Source: Amblyornis subalaris
Lineage: Eukaryota; Chordata; Aves; Passeriformes; Ptilonorhynchidae
Direction: 5' to 3'
DNA length: 64,000 nucleotides
NCBI GenBank assembly: GCA_018881555.1
Contig: JACAXG010000132.1
Span: 1,966,676-2,030,675 of the forward strand
The position numbers were made by a program, and so were the translations under genes. Position 1 is the first letter of the stretch. Every line of letters begins with the position of its first letter. The notes beneath the pieces were generated by a model. The model was not told where the DNA came from and did not search any database. It worked only from the letters and a program-made list of their open reading frames with translations. Positions 1-12,341 of this stretch are shown one piece after another.

Positions 1-2795
1 TGAGTCTTGCTATGCCCATGAGAACACTGGTCACCTGTGAATTTCTCCAGCACAATTGGTAGGTTTGAGAAATTAATAAGGAATTTTAAAGAAAGATGAG
101 AAACCTGGAGAAAAATTACTGCTGATGCAAATGAATGAAAAACCTACATGGGCTGCATGGGGACTGCCCAGAGGCAGAGTACTTCTGAAAACCAAGCTAT
201 TTGCTCAGGCATTTTGGTAAATCCTGCTGTCCTTCACATGTTGCAGGCTGGGATTCTCTTCTCTGTGTAGGCAATGCTGACTTGTATGGGTTTTTTGTGG
301 TTTTTTGTGGTTTTTTTTCCCCCCTGAGGTATTTACATGGAGAGCTCCTACACCATGTTTAAGGAAGAAAAATCCACAAAAGTTAAAATTCACCCCTAGG
401 CAAAGACTCTGCTCTTGGACTTGCCAGATGTCTGGCTCCAGCCCAGGTAGTCTGACTTCCACGTTGGGCTTTTGGGAAAGAAAGCAGCCCTTGGGACTAA
501 GCAGCCAGGAGGGCTCCTCGCAGTGTCTCCCACAGGATAAGCGATGAGGGGAATGAACAGATGATTTCTGGGCTGGGTTCAGGCCAGCTGTGCTCCTCAT
601 AGCTGGGGCAGGGAGCCACTTCTGGCAGGGACTCAGCACGCCCAGAAATCTGCAGAGCATGTGGACATCATGTCTTACCAGTTGGGATGGCTGACGGACA
701 CCAGGGAGTAGTCCATAGGATGGAGAGAGGAAGGTCTGCTCTTCCTCCACGGCCTTGGTTTTTCAAGATGGATTTTTCATGTCAAGAGTGTTCCTCGCTC
801 ACCAAGCAGGATGTCTGCATCCCACCATGCTGACCTAGCACCTTCATCCTTCCCTTGGGCTGCAAACAGCAAGACACCCAGCAGTGATTAGACAAATCAT
901 GGAGAAGTCCCCGTCCTTTCCAACCCTTTTCCCATATTTTTTCATAAATGTGTCAGGGTGACCTCAGGGCTAGCCTAAGCCAACCTGCTCCTTCCCACCA
1001 AGCCGGGAGATTCTCAGATTTAATTTTCAAACTTGGAGGCTTTTCGAGGGAGGGAGATATCTTCAGATGAAACACTATATTTCAAGATGATTATTGTTAT
1101 AGTTAATGGGAAAGCAGTTTATATGAAACACTCTGTTCTCTCTGTGTCCCACACTTCTATAGGACATTCTGGATAACTGGTACCATAAAAGTGTGCTTTT
1201 GGCAGGATTCAGACAGCAATAAAGTTAAGCACTTTAGATTACAGCTAGGAGAGAGAAGGGGGAGAAAGGAAATTCCTTTGAAAATTATAATTTCAACATG
1301 ATAAAGTTGGCTGAAGAAGTGCAGCAACAGATAAAAATCAGCCTAGGTAAAAGGCTGTGACCATTCAATAAAACAGTGAAAGACTGAAATATGCAGAAAG
1401 TGTTTTACCATGAATTAAAAGCGCAGAGAGTTCATCAGTGAGCAACAGTTAGTTAATGAGAAAAGCAGATCCATGCATTTAGGAAATGTAAAGAAAACTT
1501 AAACCTTGTAAATTTTTATTTTTATTGCCCTTTGCACCAAAATAGGAAAACCAGGTTAAAAGAAAACAAAAAACCCCAAAACACCCTCCTCCTCCCACCA
1601 AAAGAGAACAAACCAAATCAACCCCACTGAGTATGTCCATAAGAGAATTAGGTGACCTAGCCAAAAGAGAAACAAAAAACAATTTAGAAAAAACCACTAT
1701 TGACATATTGAGAACAGAAACACGGAGACATAGAAAAATACTCATTTTTAATTCTCCTGAATGTAGTTTTATTCCCCAGTTATAAAACAGATTTTTTCCA
1801 GCGTCTTTTGGCTGGAAATATTGAATAATGGATATCTTCTATAGGTACATCCTCAGAAGGACACCTAGACACGACAAAAGCAGTTTTATCAACTGCATAT
1901 TGAAGTCTACAGGTAAATGATTGCCCTAGAGTCAACCAGAAAACCAGAGCAGTCTCTGGAAGAGAAAAACATCTAGGAACCTAGATTTTCATAGCTTGTT
2001 CATAATTTAAAAAAAAAAAAATTCCCCTGGAAGGTACAATACTGGAAAATCCAATCTACAAACACGCCGTCAGGATAGACAAGAGAGTGCTTTTAAAACT
2101 AAGGCAACAGTTGGCTAAACTGCTTTAAAAGTACATGTGTTGACTAGAGGCAACACTAATACATTTCAGCTTCTGAATCTATTGGTCTGAGAGGTAATTT
2201 TGCAGGAGATGAAGTTCTTGAAAAATTTATCAAATGCTTTCTTTTTGTTTGTTTGTTTCTTTCTAATCATTAGCACCATTGACACCCGTTGTTCATAACG
2301 GAGAGCCCTCTTTGATTAACTTTTAGAGAACTGTAGCTGGCTTAAAGTAGCTCTAATTTAGNTGCAGTCTTCATCTGGCACAAAGGGGCCAGAGCATTAC
2401 CTGCGTTGGTGTATTGGCCCTCAAGAAAATGAAGTCTGAGGCCTCATCCCTCCTTTCTGCAGGGAAGACCCTGAGCATGCCTGCTCTCCAGTGTGCTTGG
2501 CAGAGCATGAAGCACCATCCAACTTCAGGCTCTGGCTGGAGCACTGCTGCCTGAAATGTCCTTAAACCTTTGACTGATTGAAATGATCTGAAACCTGCAC
2601 GGCCAAACTAAGTGTTGGCACCTTGCTACCAAGATCTCGCAGATATCAAAGCACATTCTTCTCTGAGGAGCAGTTATCTTGGATCAGGGGGCGATTGGCA
2701 TGAGGGAGCTGCAGGACTGGCTGTCTGACTCCCTGTTTTGCTGGCCATGCAGAGTGCCTCCAAACAGTCCCTTCTCTGTAAGCAACCATGTAGGG
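1..2795. other. Unique non-coding DNA, no gene seen
   Basis: I see no gene here. A minus-strand open frame of 181 codons (205-750) and a plus-strand frame (305-547) overlap each other and run through a T-rich stretch near 288-320; their translations are low in structure and match no family I know. Positions 1020-2340 are AT-rich with short A runs. The stretch ends at a CR1 fragment. The absence of a gene is a judgement from open-frame quality only; a short non-coding exon could not be excluded. Confidence 0.6.
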
Positions 2796-3060
2796 TCACA
2801 GGATAACTCAGGTTGGAAATAGTGTCAGGATGTCTCTAGTCCAAACTTCTGCTTGAACAAGGTTCAGCAATGAGGTTGGAGTAGGCTGATCAGGGCTTCA
2901 TCCAGTTGCATTCCCAAAACTTTCAAAGATGGGGACAGCTCAGCCTCTCTGGGAATCCTACAATTTTATTGTCTTCATGGTGAAAAAGTTTCTTCTTTCA
3001 AATAATGTCACTTGTCTCCATCCTGCAGTGGCTCTTACCATTGTAAGGTCTATGGATTTC
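2796..3060 (-). mobile_element. CR1 LINE 3-prime fragment
   Basis: The plus strand reads as the complement of a CR1 3-prime end. It opens with a TCACAGGATAACTCAGGTTGGAA-type terminus, followed by words typical of CR1 tails: TCTCTAGTCC, AGGGCTTCATCCAGT, a CCTCTCTGGG block near 2948-2960, and TCATGGTGAAAAAGTTTCTTC near 2976. The element is therefore on the minus strand, 5-prime truncated as CR1 copies usually are, and heavily diverged. Only untranslated tail sequence is left, with no reverse transcriptase. CR1 is the dominant LINE of birds and reptiles; the family call is from memory of the consensus. Confidence 0.8.
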
Positions 3061-5004
3061 TGGTTTTATCAATATCAGCCTCAGGTACTAGAGGAAGTTA
3101 GATAACACTGGAGGATATAGATTAATTTCACACACATGTACATTGTTGGGATAACTGAAAAACTAATCAGAGTCTACTGAGAACCTCAGCAATTGCCTTA
3201 AAGCAAACCTGTCCTTTCCAAAAGTGCTACAAGCTTCTCTTTCTACTTCCCACACAGATCCTTTAGCACTCAAGCTGGGGTGTCCATTGCCATGCACCAT
3301 CCAGGTACCTACTGATCTCCCCACATTTGAAAAGGACATTGCAGGTTCTGCAAGAGTCCCTGCAGAGGTGCCTGGCTGGGTCTGTCTAAGACAACCACAG
3401 CTGCCAGCCCCTCCTGACTGACCTGCAGGTGCTGACGACAACTGTCTCATCTGCTCACTGGGAGTGGGTTTTGGTTTCCTGGTNGTCTTTCAGGGACCAC
3501 TTATTAGTCTCATGACTGCAGAGATCTCAACTTAAAAAAACAGGGACCTACCATGATCAAAATCTCCTTAAATTTGAAGCAGGCATTCGTAAATCACGTA
3601 ATTCTCTGGATGTCAAATCTGGCCTAGAGGACAAACATCTACCTCCTTTCCTATGTAATATACGGTAGCAGTTAACTGTAATGAGGGGTAATATAACTCA
3701 AGTGCCAAAGGGATTAGACATAGAGGGTTCAGCATAAAACATGATACTCAGGGTTTATTCTTTTTACTTTTTCTCCCTTTAATTTTAATGTGGTGGGCTG
3801 GGGCATTTACATTTAATCTCGTTGTTGCATATACATTGCGTTATTTTCAGTCTATAAAATTTATATTCCTCTTCAATTAGATTACAGCTGAACCAAAAAA
3901 GAAGGGATTCTGCTCTGTGAATGCCATTCCCGTTCTTACAGAGCACAGGCAATTGTCACCTCTTTCCTCCCCTCACCCCTCGTCCCCCCCACCCTTCTCC
4001 TTTCCTTAACTCAGCTGTGCTGCAGCACTTGATCAATTGCAACAGCACTAAAAAAAAAAGTTAGTCATACATGATCAGCAAAATGGCCCAAATGATGTCA
4101 TCCATCAAGATGGACATCGCAATTTGCCAACTATTTTCTCATAAATCAAATCATAGTCCCACAAGGAAGAAGAGCAGCTCATGAAGAGCCAACATGGCAG
4201 CAGTTATCGGCAGACTGAGAGAAATGCTCCCTCAAGTATACAGTAATTATTTTTACTCGATGGGAAATAAAGAGGGGAGAGATGGTAGTGTAGGACTGGA
4301 GAGTGTCTGCCTCACTTCATTACTATTCCCTAGGCAAGGGGCGCAACATATGCTTTTCATTGTGAAGCCAATAATTTTGAATCTTGGGACAGGTGAAAAC
4401 TTAAATGACATTTGCAAACCTTGATTTATTTCCCTGCTTAACTCTGGAACATGCCTTAGATTTAGCTCTATAAGTTTCAATAGATTAGTGGCCAGTGTCA
4501 CTGAATTTGCAGTGACCTTTAGCAAGTCTTTCCCTTTTTGGATCAGTTAATTAAACATTTTGGATACTAATAATGCCTTACTGAAACCATCCCTGCTTTC
4601 TTTTTGTGTACACATATGAAACAACAGGGGGATAGCATGAACATTTTAATTTTTTATTGAGATTGTCTCTTGCATTTTTTTCCCCTCTCTCTCCCTCGCT
4701 TTCTCTGTTTTTCCCCTCCCATGTGCAATTTTACTTGCTGGAAATCTCATTAAAAGTTATTTATGAGCTGCTAGTGATCCCGTAAGGATTACACCTAATT
4801 CAGTCTGTAAAGCTTTTGAGTTACATTGCTTCCCAAGAATAGTCCCTACAGCAAGAAGGACCACCTTTCCCATTGTTTGACTTTCGTTATCATTAGTATA
4901 AATACTTCATGAGAGGTTCCTTACAAATGCAGGGTGGCTCATTGACAGGATTTAGGCACCAAGTGCCATTTGGCATGTTAAAATTTTGCTTCCTGATTCT
5001 TTGG
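3061..5004. other. Unique non-coding DNA with pyrimidine tracts
   Basis: There is no supported gene. Overlapping short frames on both strands at 3163-3450 lack any family signal. The stretch 3961-4006 is an almost pure pyrimidine tract (see separate entry). Around 4020-4260 and 4690-4900 the sequence is non-repetitive and balanced in composition, with few of the A or T runs common elsewhere, the kind of texture often seen in conserved non-coding DNA. Whether it is conserved cannot be judged from one sequence. Confidence 0.5.
3969..3994 (-). other. Potential G-quadruplex motif (minus strand)
   Basis: Four C tracts (3969-3972, 3976-3979, 3984-3990, 3992-3994) are separated by 1 to 4 bases. The minus strand therefore fits the canonical G3+ N1-7 quadruplex rule. 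It lies inside a pyrimidine tract. Folding and function are inference. Confidence 0.5.
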
Positions 5005-5092
5005 TTCATTCCATTTTACGTGTGGGGAAACTAGTGATTCATAAAGGTGACATCATTTGTGCAAGACTCACAGAAAGTGTCAAGAAAAGACT
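5005..5092 (+). mobile_element. Probable MIR SINE core remnant
   Basis: The run reads like the MIR central region: a CCATTTTAC word at 5011, then GGGGAAACT, then an AAAGGTGACATCATTTGTGCAAG-like block leading into CACAGAAAG. This is the order in MIR, where a CCCATTTTACAGATGAGGAAACTGAGGC segment precedes GTGACTTGCCCAAGGTCACACAG. No tRNA-derived head or LINE-like tail is clear. MIRs are scarce and very old in bird genomes, so a copy this legible is mildly surprising. A profile search against MIR models would decide it. Confidence 0.5.
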
Positions 5093-7327
5093 GTTTCCTT
5101 GAAAACAGCCAAAGGTTAATAGTATTATGGTCTAGAGTTGTATTTGCTAATCAAATTAAACCTGCTAGGGAAACTTCAGAGAGGTTAGGGATTCAAGGCA
5201 AACATTCTTCATCTCCCTAGAAGTGAAGAATTTGCTTCTTTCTTAGCCTCTACTTTTATTGTCAGGCTGCATTTTTAGAAGTTTTTCAGTGTGACAGTGA
5301 AAACATACCTAACATGTTCAGACTATCACATACAGTACTAGATATCCTGATTTTTCTGNCAGACTTGGGACTTTGTGCTCTTCTGTTTTTGTTCAATTTA
5401 TTGTTTGGGGCAATTGTCATTATTAGAATAACAAGACAATGAATATAGGTTTCTTATTTTCCTCCAATAGTTGGATAAGCTTCGGAAAATAGAGCATTTA
5501 AATCACCTGTCCAGGGTTGTAGTTAGGAAGTATGGATTAGGAATATTAGTGAGAATTGGTATCATTTTCTGCTAGGCCAGGCAGCCACCTCACTGTTCTG
5601 TGATGTTGGAAAGGCAACAGGTAACAATCAGTGCAGAAGATCTCTCCCAGGCACTGGTATCTGACCACAGACACACCAGAGTGTTTGAGCATCTGATTCT
5701 CTTAATTCTGAATAAGCAACTGCTAAATTTTAGCATTTACAGCTCTCAAGCCAAATTNGGCCGGTTTATAGTGCTAGAGAATGTAAGCACAGCAAGAGAT
5801 GATCTCTGCTCCAACAGAGAAAGGAAGCAGGAGTAAAAGTGGAGTGTGATCCTATTCCTATACTGGCATGAAGTGGAGAGGCTATAAATATGCTCACCAA
5901 GGTGAGAGAAGTCTGCCAGAGGGCTGAGAACTGAACCTCAGTCTCAAATCCCAGCCCTGACCTGTAGCCACATAAAGCCTGTCCTTCCTCCTACCCCTGC
6001 TAATTGGTTTACCCAGCCCACCCGGTGAACATCAGAAACACTCCCAGGTCAGCTCTCAATACAGGGAGAAATTTCAAGGGGGGAAAAATAGCTCACTTGG
6101 GATGAAGCAGGTTTTGTTTCATCAGCTGTCAGGAAGAGCTCCTGCTTTTGTTTGAAGGAAGAGTGAGGACAGGAAGAAAGTGAGATGAAATCCATGTTAT
6201 TTCCTACCCTGTCAGAGAGAAGTAGGAGGTGGACAGAGACTGAGATGACCTGGTTCATCCACCTGCTTTTGAGGGTGGCCCTTCACTGATCTCAGCTGTG
6301 CAGTCCTGGAGCTACTCTCTTGCTCATCCTGACCCAGGCTGATGTCCGGGAAGTCACTGCNGAGTGCAGAGAACAGTATGTAACATCTTACCAAAAAATA
6401 AAACACAGAAAACTCTTACTTTCCTAGAAGCAGTAAAGGACACAAGGAGGGGTGAAGACAGAAAGTATAAATTAATTGAGGATTTGCAACCCAGACTACA
6501 GAAATGAGACAGTGTTATACCAAGACATTCTGGAGAATCACTGATAAAAGAATAAACGATTTTAAATGTCTTGTCCTTAATTAATTGTATAGCTCAATAA
6601 CAAAGACTCCATTTCCTCAAAGTTCTCAGTTTTCCCTCTCATGTAGTACAAAATCAGCACTAGGATTTGTAGTTCACTCATACTGGAATTCCACTTGGCA
6701 CCATACCACTTGCAGCTGGATTCCCAACTTTTCAAAATAACTCGTCTTAAAAAAATTAATGGTTATTTTCCTCNAGGCTAACAGTAGCTAATACAAACAG
6801 AGTATTTCCCTTGTTCTCTACAAATTGCNTAAAAATCACACATATTTGATTAAGCAAACAAGTAAAACCTTTAACCGTATCTTCACAAAACCGCTGAAGG
6901 TTACCCACAACAGACTTTATGGTCTAGGTTAAAGGGCAGCAAAATTCTGTTTGTTCTTATCAGGAGAGAGGCTATGCTGGCTAATGGCCAAGGCAGGACA
7001 CTGGGGGTCCACCCTCCCATCTTTCCCATGGCTCCTGCCTTTGACCTGTGGTGGGAAGGCCATTTTGGCATCGACTTTGCAAAACCTTAAGCNAGGCGGT
7101 GAGAAGAAACTCAGGTGGATAAGACACAGATAATGCAAAGGTGAGGTGGCTGGGGCAGCCCCCACGTCTCCCAACCAGGATTTATACAAGGGGACGCACT
7201 CCATTGATGCTGGCAAGCATGGTGGTCCACACTATCATTATTGCTAAGGTTTTATATTATATTTTTTGTTGTAGGGAATTACTGTATTAGCAGCTGTACT
7301 AAGAACTCATAATAACAATAAGAACCC

Positions 7328-7330
<3 letters not shown>
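5093..7330. other. Unique non-coding DNA, no gene seen
   Basis: No gene, repeat or structured RNA is recognised. Several frames of 60-95 codons occur on both strands between 5600 and 7216, some crossing N bases, none with a recognisable domain. Five single N bases fall between 6361 and 7093. Confidence 0.55.

Positions 7331-7358
<28 letters not shown>
7331..7358. repeat. (GA)n microsatellite
   Basis: A nearly perfect GA dinucleotide run of about 28 bases, beginning with one GAAA interruption. It is a simple repeat and likely polymorphic. Confidence 0.95.
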
Positions 7359-10300
7359 ATGACAGTTGCTCCTGCTGCAAAATGTCAGTTTAGAGGATCC
7401 CACCTACCTCAGAAGCCATTGTTCCAGCTGGGTCTGATGGCTCCCAGAAGTCAGGCAGAAGCCCAAAACACTCAAATTACGGCCAGATACAATTACCAGC
7501 TGGAAAAAGAGAACATGCCAAGAATATATAGATGTGTGGAAGCTACTAAAACAGGGGCAGAAGGATCAAAATAGGAAAAAGTTCTCTTTCTGGAAAAAAA
7601 ACCCAACACAAAGGTAAGAGATTTTCCTTTGAAGAACTCCAGCTTGTTCTTTGTGCTGCAAATATCTCTCCCAGCTTCCTGAAAGCCCTGCATGTAGCCT
7701 GGAGCAGACTTGCTGGTTCTGGTCCAGTCAAGCTCCTAATAAGTCAGGCTGAAATCTGCTAAAATTTTCCTTTTCTCATTTATATATGACTCCAAAAGAG
7801 TCTGCTCTCCATGAGATAGAAGATCTCAATTCCAGTCTCTGCCTTCCTGTATACGCCTAGCATGCTCTGCTCAAACTGATGTGAATATTGGGGCAGACAG
7901 TGAGAGAAGAGAATTTCCTTCAGTGTCTGTAACCCATCTCCTTTTAGCCGAGTGAAACACAAATGGTAATCCCTTATACTTCATTTAGAAAATGGGTTTC
8001 CACTGCTATGGAAAGCCGAAGTTGCTATCGTCATTGCTTTTCATCTGATTTCCACTAGGTCTGCAGGCTCTCCCTGCCAACATGACACCCTAAAATGAAT
8101 GTGTAATGTGATTGTGATCAGGCTAGTCATGGATTAGAACTTCTCCACAGTGAAATGATTTCTTTGCATTTATCTTTCCAATGTCTATTTGCCAATTTTT
8201 TATTCAGTGCCATGTTCTGTGGCAACGATTCTCAGTTTTCTGCCTATTATCACTCCTAGACTTCTTTTATCTCTCTTGGCTTCATCTTTCCATTAAATAT
8301 TACTAGCACTGGAATATTTTTTCTCTCAGATCTTGCATTTCTTCTACTTGAATCTAATTTTGTTGTGGTTTTAATATTTGGCTTGACAGAGAGACAATTT
8401 CCTCTGTTCACAGGATGAAATTGGTTTTGTTTTATTGATAACTCTGTTCATTTCTGCTATCAAATAACCATTACACATTTTCATTTGGTACAACTGCTCA
8501 GCCACNTTGCATTGACAATAACTAACAATGAAAATGTACTGGCAAAAAAGTGGAAAAATAGTGCTGAAAAAGTCCTTTTTTCAAGCAATTAAAAGAAATA
8601 TTGTGTTTCAACCTAAGCTTCACATTAATTAAGGTGAGCTAAAAGGGAAGCTCAAACGTGTAATGTTTTTGTTAGTTTAGTGTTTAAAAACATGAGCTTT
8701 TAATACTAATGGTTCCAGCCTCAAACCATAATTTTAGTCACAAACTTGAAGATTTCACGGGGTGGAAGACAGAACCTTGGGTTGCAAACACAGTTTTCTG
8801 TACACAAGTGTACACCTATACATACACACATGTATTTACTCTGTGAATAGTGTTTTGAGCATCTGTTACAGTGTAGCAGGGCCAATTACGCTTTGTTTCT
8901 GCCTGGGAGACGCTCTGCACTCTGTATATTTTTCCAGTGGCCGTGCCAGTCAATGTGCAGGATTACTCTGCCTTTCTCCTACCTCTGTTTGGTTTTTATC
9001 AAGCTGAACAGCAATTGTGTTCAGCTGCTATTTTGTGTGTAGAATAATCTTTGCACGGATGGCTGCAGGTCAGGCCTTTCCTTCCGCTGTGGTTTTAATG
9101 TGACATGGTAAGTGTGCATTTCATCACCCCAGCNTGTTCTGCTCTCTGGAACACTTCCCATTCGCCCAGGCCAGAGGAGAGGAGCCTTGCTCTCAGTGTA
9201 GGATGTCGCTGATGACTCTCTNCATGACCAGTCTTTGGTTTTGGGGGCTGGGCTAAGATAGATCCTGCTGGATCTGCTGTAGCTGTTGTCTAATGAAGGT
9301 GGGCACTCCTGCTCAGGCAGTAGGAGCTCAGATGCTGGGATGCAGCAGCTGTAGGAATCACCCTGTCCTGGAGGCTGTGAGTTTGGTCCNGTCTCACAAG
9401 CAATGGCAAGGCAGTCACAGATGTAGGCATTACAGGGTAGGTGGTGAGAACAGAGCAATTTGCATTTTTGGGAGAATATGGGGAATGTCTGGGAGAGCAG
9501 TAAGCCTGCAGGTTGCATACGGAGATATGCTTGGAATGGCGGAGACGTAGCTGTGTAACAATGACCTGGGAATTGGAATTTTGTGCATATCCTGGATTTC
9601 TGCCATGATTGTAACCAAGAAAGCACAGGCTGGAAGGTCTTCCTTGCAGCCGTGTGCACCCAAAGGACTGCACGAGAGGACTGCTCATGTTCCTCCTGTG
9701 CATTGGTAGGGCTTGCCAGAGTGAAGTGGCTGGTGAGCATGAGCACAGCTGGATCACACCAGCTGCAGAGCAGGGCAGATGCATTTCACCGACAGTTTGT
9801 CTTCTCTTCCTTCACATTCTTTGCTCTGCTCCTCTTCCTTCTGCNACAGGGAAAAGCTTAGTCCCCTGCAGCGGCAGCAAGCTGCTGTCTCACAGGGCTC
9901 ACACTCCTCAGGGCACCTGGGGATCTCTAGGCACTATTATAAAACCGATGAAAAAGCAGATGGTTCTGGTTAGTCCAAAATTTATTCTAAGGAGACAGAG
10001 TACAAACAAAAAACTGTGCAATGTGGCAAATGAAAACAGGCATTTTCGGGTGGGAAACCATTTCTCAATGGCTTCTGTGCCCACAGCATCTCTGATGATG
10101 GCTGAGGGAAACTTGGTGTTTTCCACTGCCACCTCTGCTTATTTTGGAAGATCACTGAACATGGAATCCAGGCCCAAGGCTGGAGCATATCGTGTGCCAG
10201 GGCTCTGCCTGCTCCACAGCAGGGGAGTAGNCAGGAGTGAAGCAGGAGAACCCGAGTGTGGGAAGAAAAGCAAAGTTCTGTGGAAAATGTGTAGGGCAGT

Positions 10301-11559
10301 GGAAACCTCTCGATTCCTTTATTTGCATGACTAATCAGCTGGGCTTTCTGCTTGCTCCTCACACAGCTAAGTTTATACTATTTATTTTTCACATCACTGC
10401 ATTTAAATTCAAGTGNGGGAGAGGGGAATATGGGCACTTTCATTTGTTCAGCATATTTATAAAAGGCCCAGAAATGAACATGTGGCATCAGATGAACACC
10501 TGGCAATCAAAGCAGGGAGAGCCAGCTGTTGCCTTTGTAATTGGAATTACAAATTCACACCATCCGTCCTCTCTCTACCATACCCACACCACTCATGAAA
10601 GCAAAGAAGTTAGCTCTGGGTGCATATGCTTGAGAAGCAGCAGCCAAAGACAATGTTTGGGCTATCTGCTAAAAAAAGAAACTCTCTTTGCCTTTTCCTG
10701 TAAGAAGCGATAGTTTTTAAGCCAGCTGTGCCTGCAACTCCCATTTGCTACAGAATTCTGTCTGTGTCTTTTCTGCAGGGCATGCAACTTTCAACAACTT
10801 TGCAGTTTGGAAGTTGAACCCGCTTCGTTCCTGACTTCCCTCCAGCTGATCCGCACAGTATCCTTCGTGCTCGAGTTCATAGGTCTCTCTTCTCCTCTGG
10901 CTGGTTTAGCTGCTGAGTTATTGAAGACCATGGGTAATGAAAGACGCCTGTGTTACCCTCCCTTGCACAGTCTGTACTTCAAGGCTTCGGTCAGGAGTCC
11001 TATACATTAAAAAAATAGGGAAGCAAAGAACCAAAGGCATCTTGAACATACATACTGCAACTAAATGAAAAGAAAGAGCTGGAGCCACCACTTGAGAACA
11101 TGTGAGTCAATAAAGTTTTATAAAAGAAACCCATAAAGCTGCCATGGAAACTTAACCATTGCATGCATCTAGGGTGAGAGCAATTCATTGGTGCTGGAGT
11201 AGGACCTTGAGTAGTGTTCCTCTTATCTCCCATGCTGGGATCCTCTATTTAAAACATATGGAGGAGGCTAAAGTTCGTTACGAGTGACTGCAGTGAAAAT
11301 AAAAATTTTAAAAAAATGCTCACGTGCACGCACACACGTACATACCCAAACAGATGGGGAGAAATTAAGATGGATTTGCCGAGGAGGTTGTGCTCGCAGT
11401 AAGGCACATCTCCAGCAGCGGAGGGCAGAGGGGACTGGCTTCTCTGGTGGCAGCTGATAGACACGAGCACTTGAGCAGTTCACAGCCTCTCTGTTGTCCC
11501 CGTCAGAAGATTTGTAGGTGGCTCTCCGCCAGCCACCCGGCTGATGGGTCAGGGGTCGT
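7359..11559. other. Unique non-coding DNA with long but unconvincing open frames
   Basis: This stretch has the longest open frames of the window: minus strand 9021-9746 (241 codons) and plus strand 9654-10334 (226 codons), with further overlapping frames at 9290-9861. Both long frames contain ambiguous N codons that may hide stops, they overlap one another, and the translations are rich in Cys, His and Ser without any domain or repeat pattern. I treat them as chance openings in a moderately GC-rich, TA-poor stretch. No RNA gene or repeat is seen. Confidence 0.55.
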
Positions 11560-11680
11560 GACCTGTTGATTTACCAAAGTATGATCAACTCACACAAATT
11601 ATCGGCGTCAGAGAGCCCTGACAACTTCAATATGATGAGCGATGAGAGCAATTGTTTGTGACATGTGAAAGCAGCGGGAG
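11560..11680. promoter_or_regulatory. Candidate regulatory block beside a CpG islet
   Basis: A non-repetitive stretch directly abuts the CpG-dense islet that follows. It contains an E-box-like CAATTG next to TTTGTGACATG (about 11649-11664) and two closely spaced GATGAG words near 11635-11645. Texture and position suggest a conserved element or promoter-proximal DNA, but this is inference; no start site or gene can be assigned. Confidence 0.25.
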
Positions 11681-11689
11681 AGAGCCACT

Positions 11690-11830
11690 CTGCCACTCGG
11701 CGCGGCGGGAGCGGCGCTGCCGGCGGGGCTGCGGGAGCGGGGGCAGCCGTGGCCCCTCGCCCACCCCAGAGCACTGTCTCCTCTGGCTGGGGCCAAACCA
11801 AGCCTCCAGAACCCACGGCGAAAAAGCATG
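11690..11830. promoter_or_regulatory. Short CpG-dense islet
   Basis: About 14 CpG dinucleotides cluster in about 140 bases, with GC clearly above the flanks, and the plus strand has several GCGGGAGCGG-like words that would fit SP/KLF GC boxes. Bird bulk DNA is CpG-depleted, so the cluster suggests an unmethylated CpG islet, as at promoters or enhancers. Open frames across it in several phases (for example 11571-11879 minus, 11665-11955 plus) follow from GC richness and are not called as genes. Confidence 0.4.
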
Positions 11831-12080
11831 TTCTCGGGCAGAGGCAGAAAGAAGCAAGAGGGATTAGCAACTGTTTCAAGGGATGGCTGGGTTGTTTCTT
11901 TTTCTCACTGCTGTTGCACTCGGTGCGAAGAGATGTTGAGGGATGGGGGCTTTAAATCCGATGGGAAGTGCTTGGGGATTCAGATCTAGGAAAACCCTGG
12001 AGCTGGTGCTGTCTGTGAGGTTTAATCAAATGGATGTACCAGCTTCTTCGAGTTATCTTTGGGGGCTGTTGTCAAAATCC

Positions 12081-12098
12081 TTTTTTTTTTTTTTTTTT
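12081..12098. repeat. Poly-T tract
   Basis: An uninterrupted run of 18 T. Confidence 0.95.
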
Positions 12099-12290
12099 AC
12101 TCCTTTTTTCCCAGCTTCATTCACGTAGGAAAAATTTTGCCCGGGGTGGGATGGGAAAATTATAGCTGCTGGGCATTTTGCCTTGATCCATCAATTCCTC
12201 TTAATAGACTGTGCTATTCAGATGGGGGCAGAGGATAGCAGAGGTAGTTGAAAGGATGCAGGCAGTGCCCAGGGGTTAGGGCAGGGTGGT

Positions 12291-12341
12291 AAGTGTGCGT
12301 GTGAGTGTGTGTGCGTGTGTGCGTGTGTGTGTGTGTGTGTG
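12291..12341. repeat. (TG)n microsatellite, interrupted
   Basis: GT/TG dinucleotides with periodic GC interruptions (TGCGTG units), then an uninterrupted TG run at the right end. Short frames that read Cys-Val-Cys-Val or His-Thr repeats across it are artefacts of the repeat. Confidence 0.95.

Noticed and set aside
205..750. 181-codon minus-strand open frame
   Set aside because: The C-terminal part is encoded by a simple T-rich run and there is no recognisable domain.
9021..9746. 241-codon minus-strand open frame, longest in the window
   Set aside because: It contains several N codons that may hide stops, overlaps other long frames on both strands, and its translation shows no domain, repeat or recognisable family.
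9654..10334. 226-codon plus-strand open frame
   Set aside because: It contains N codons, overlaps the previous frame on the opposite strand, and has no family signal or supporting splice sites.
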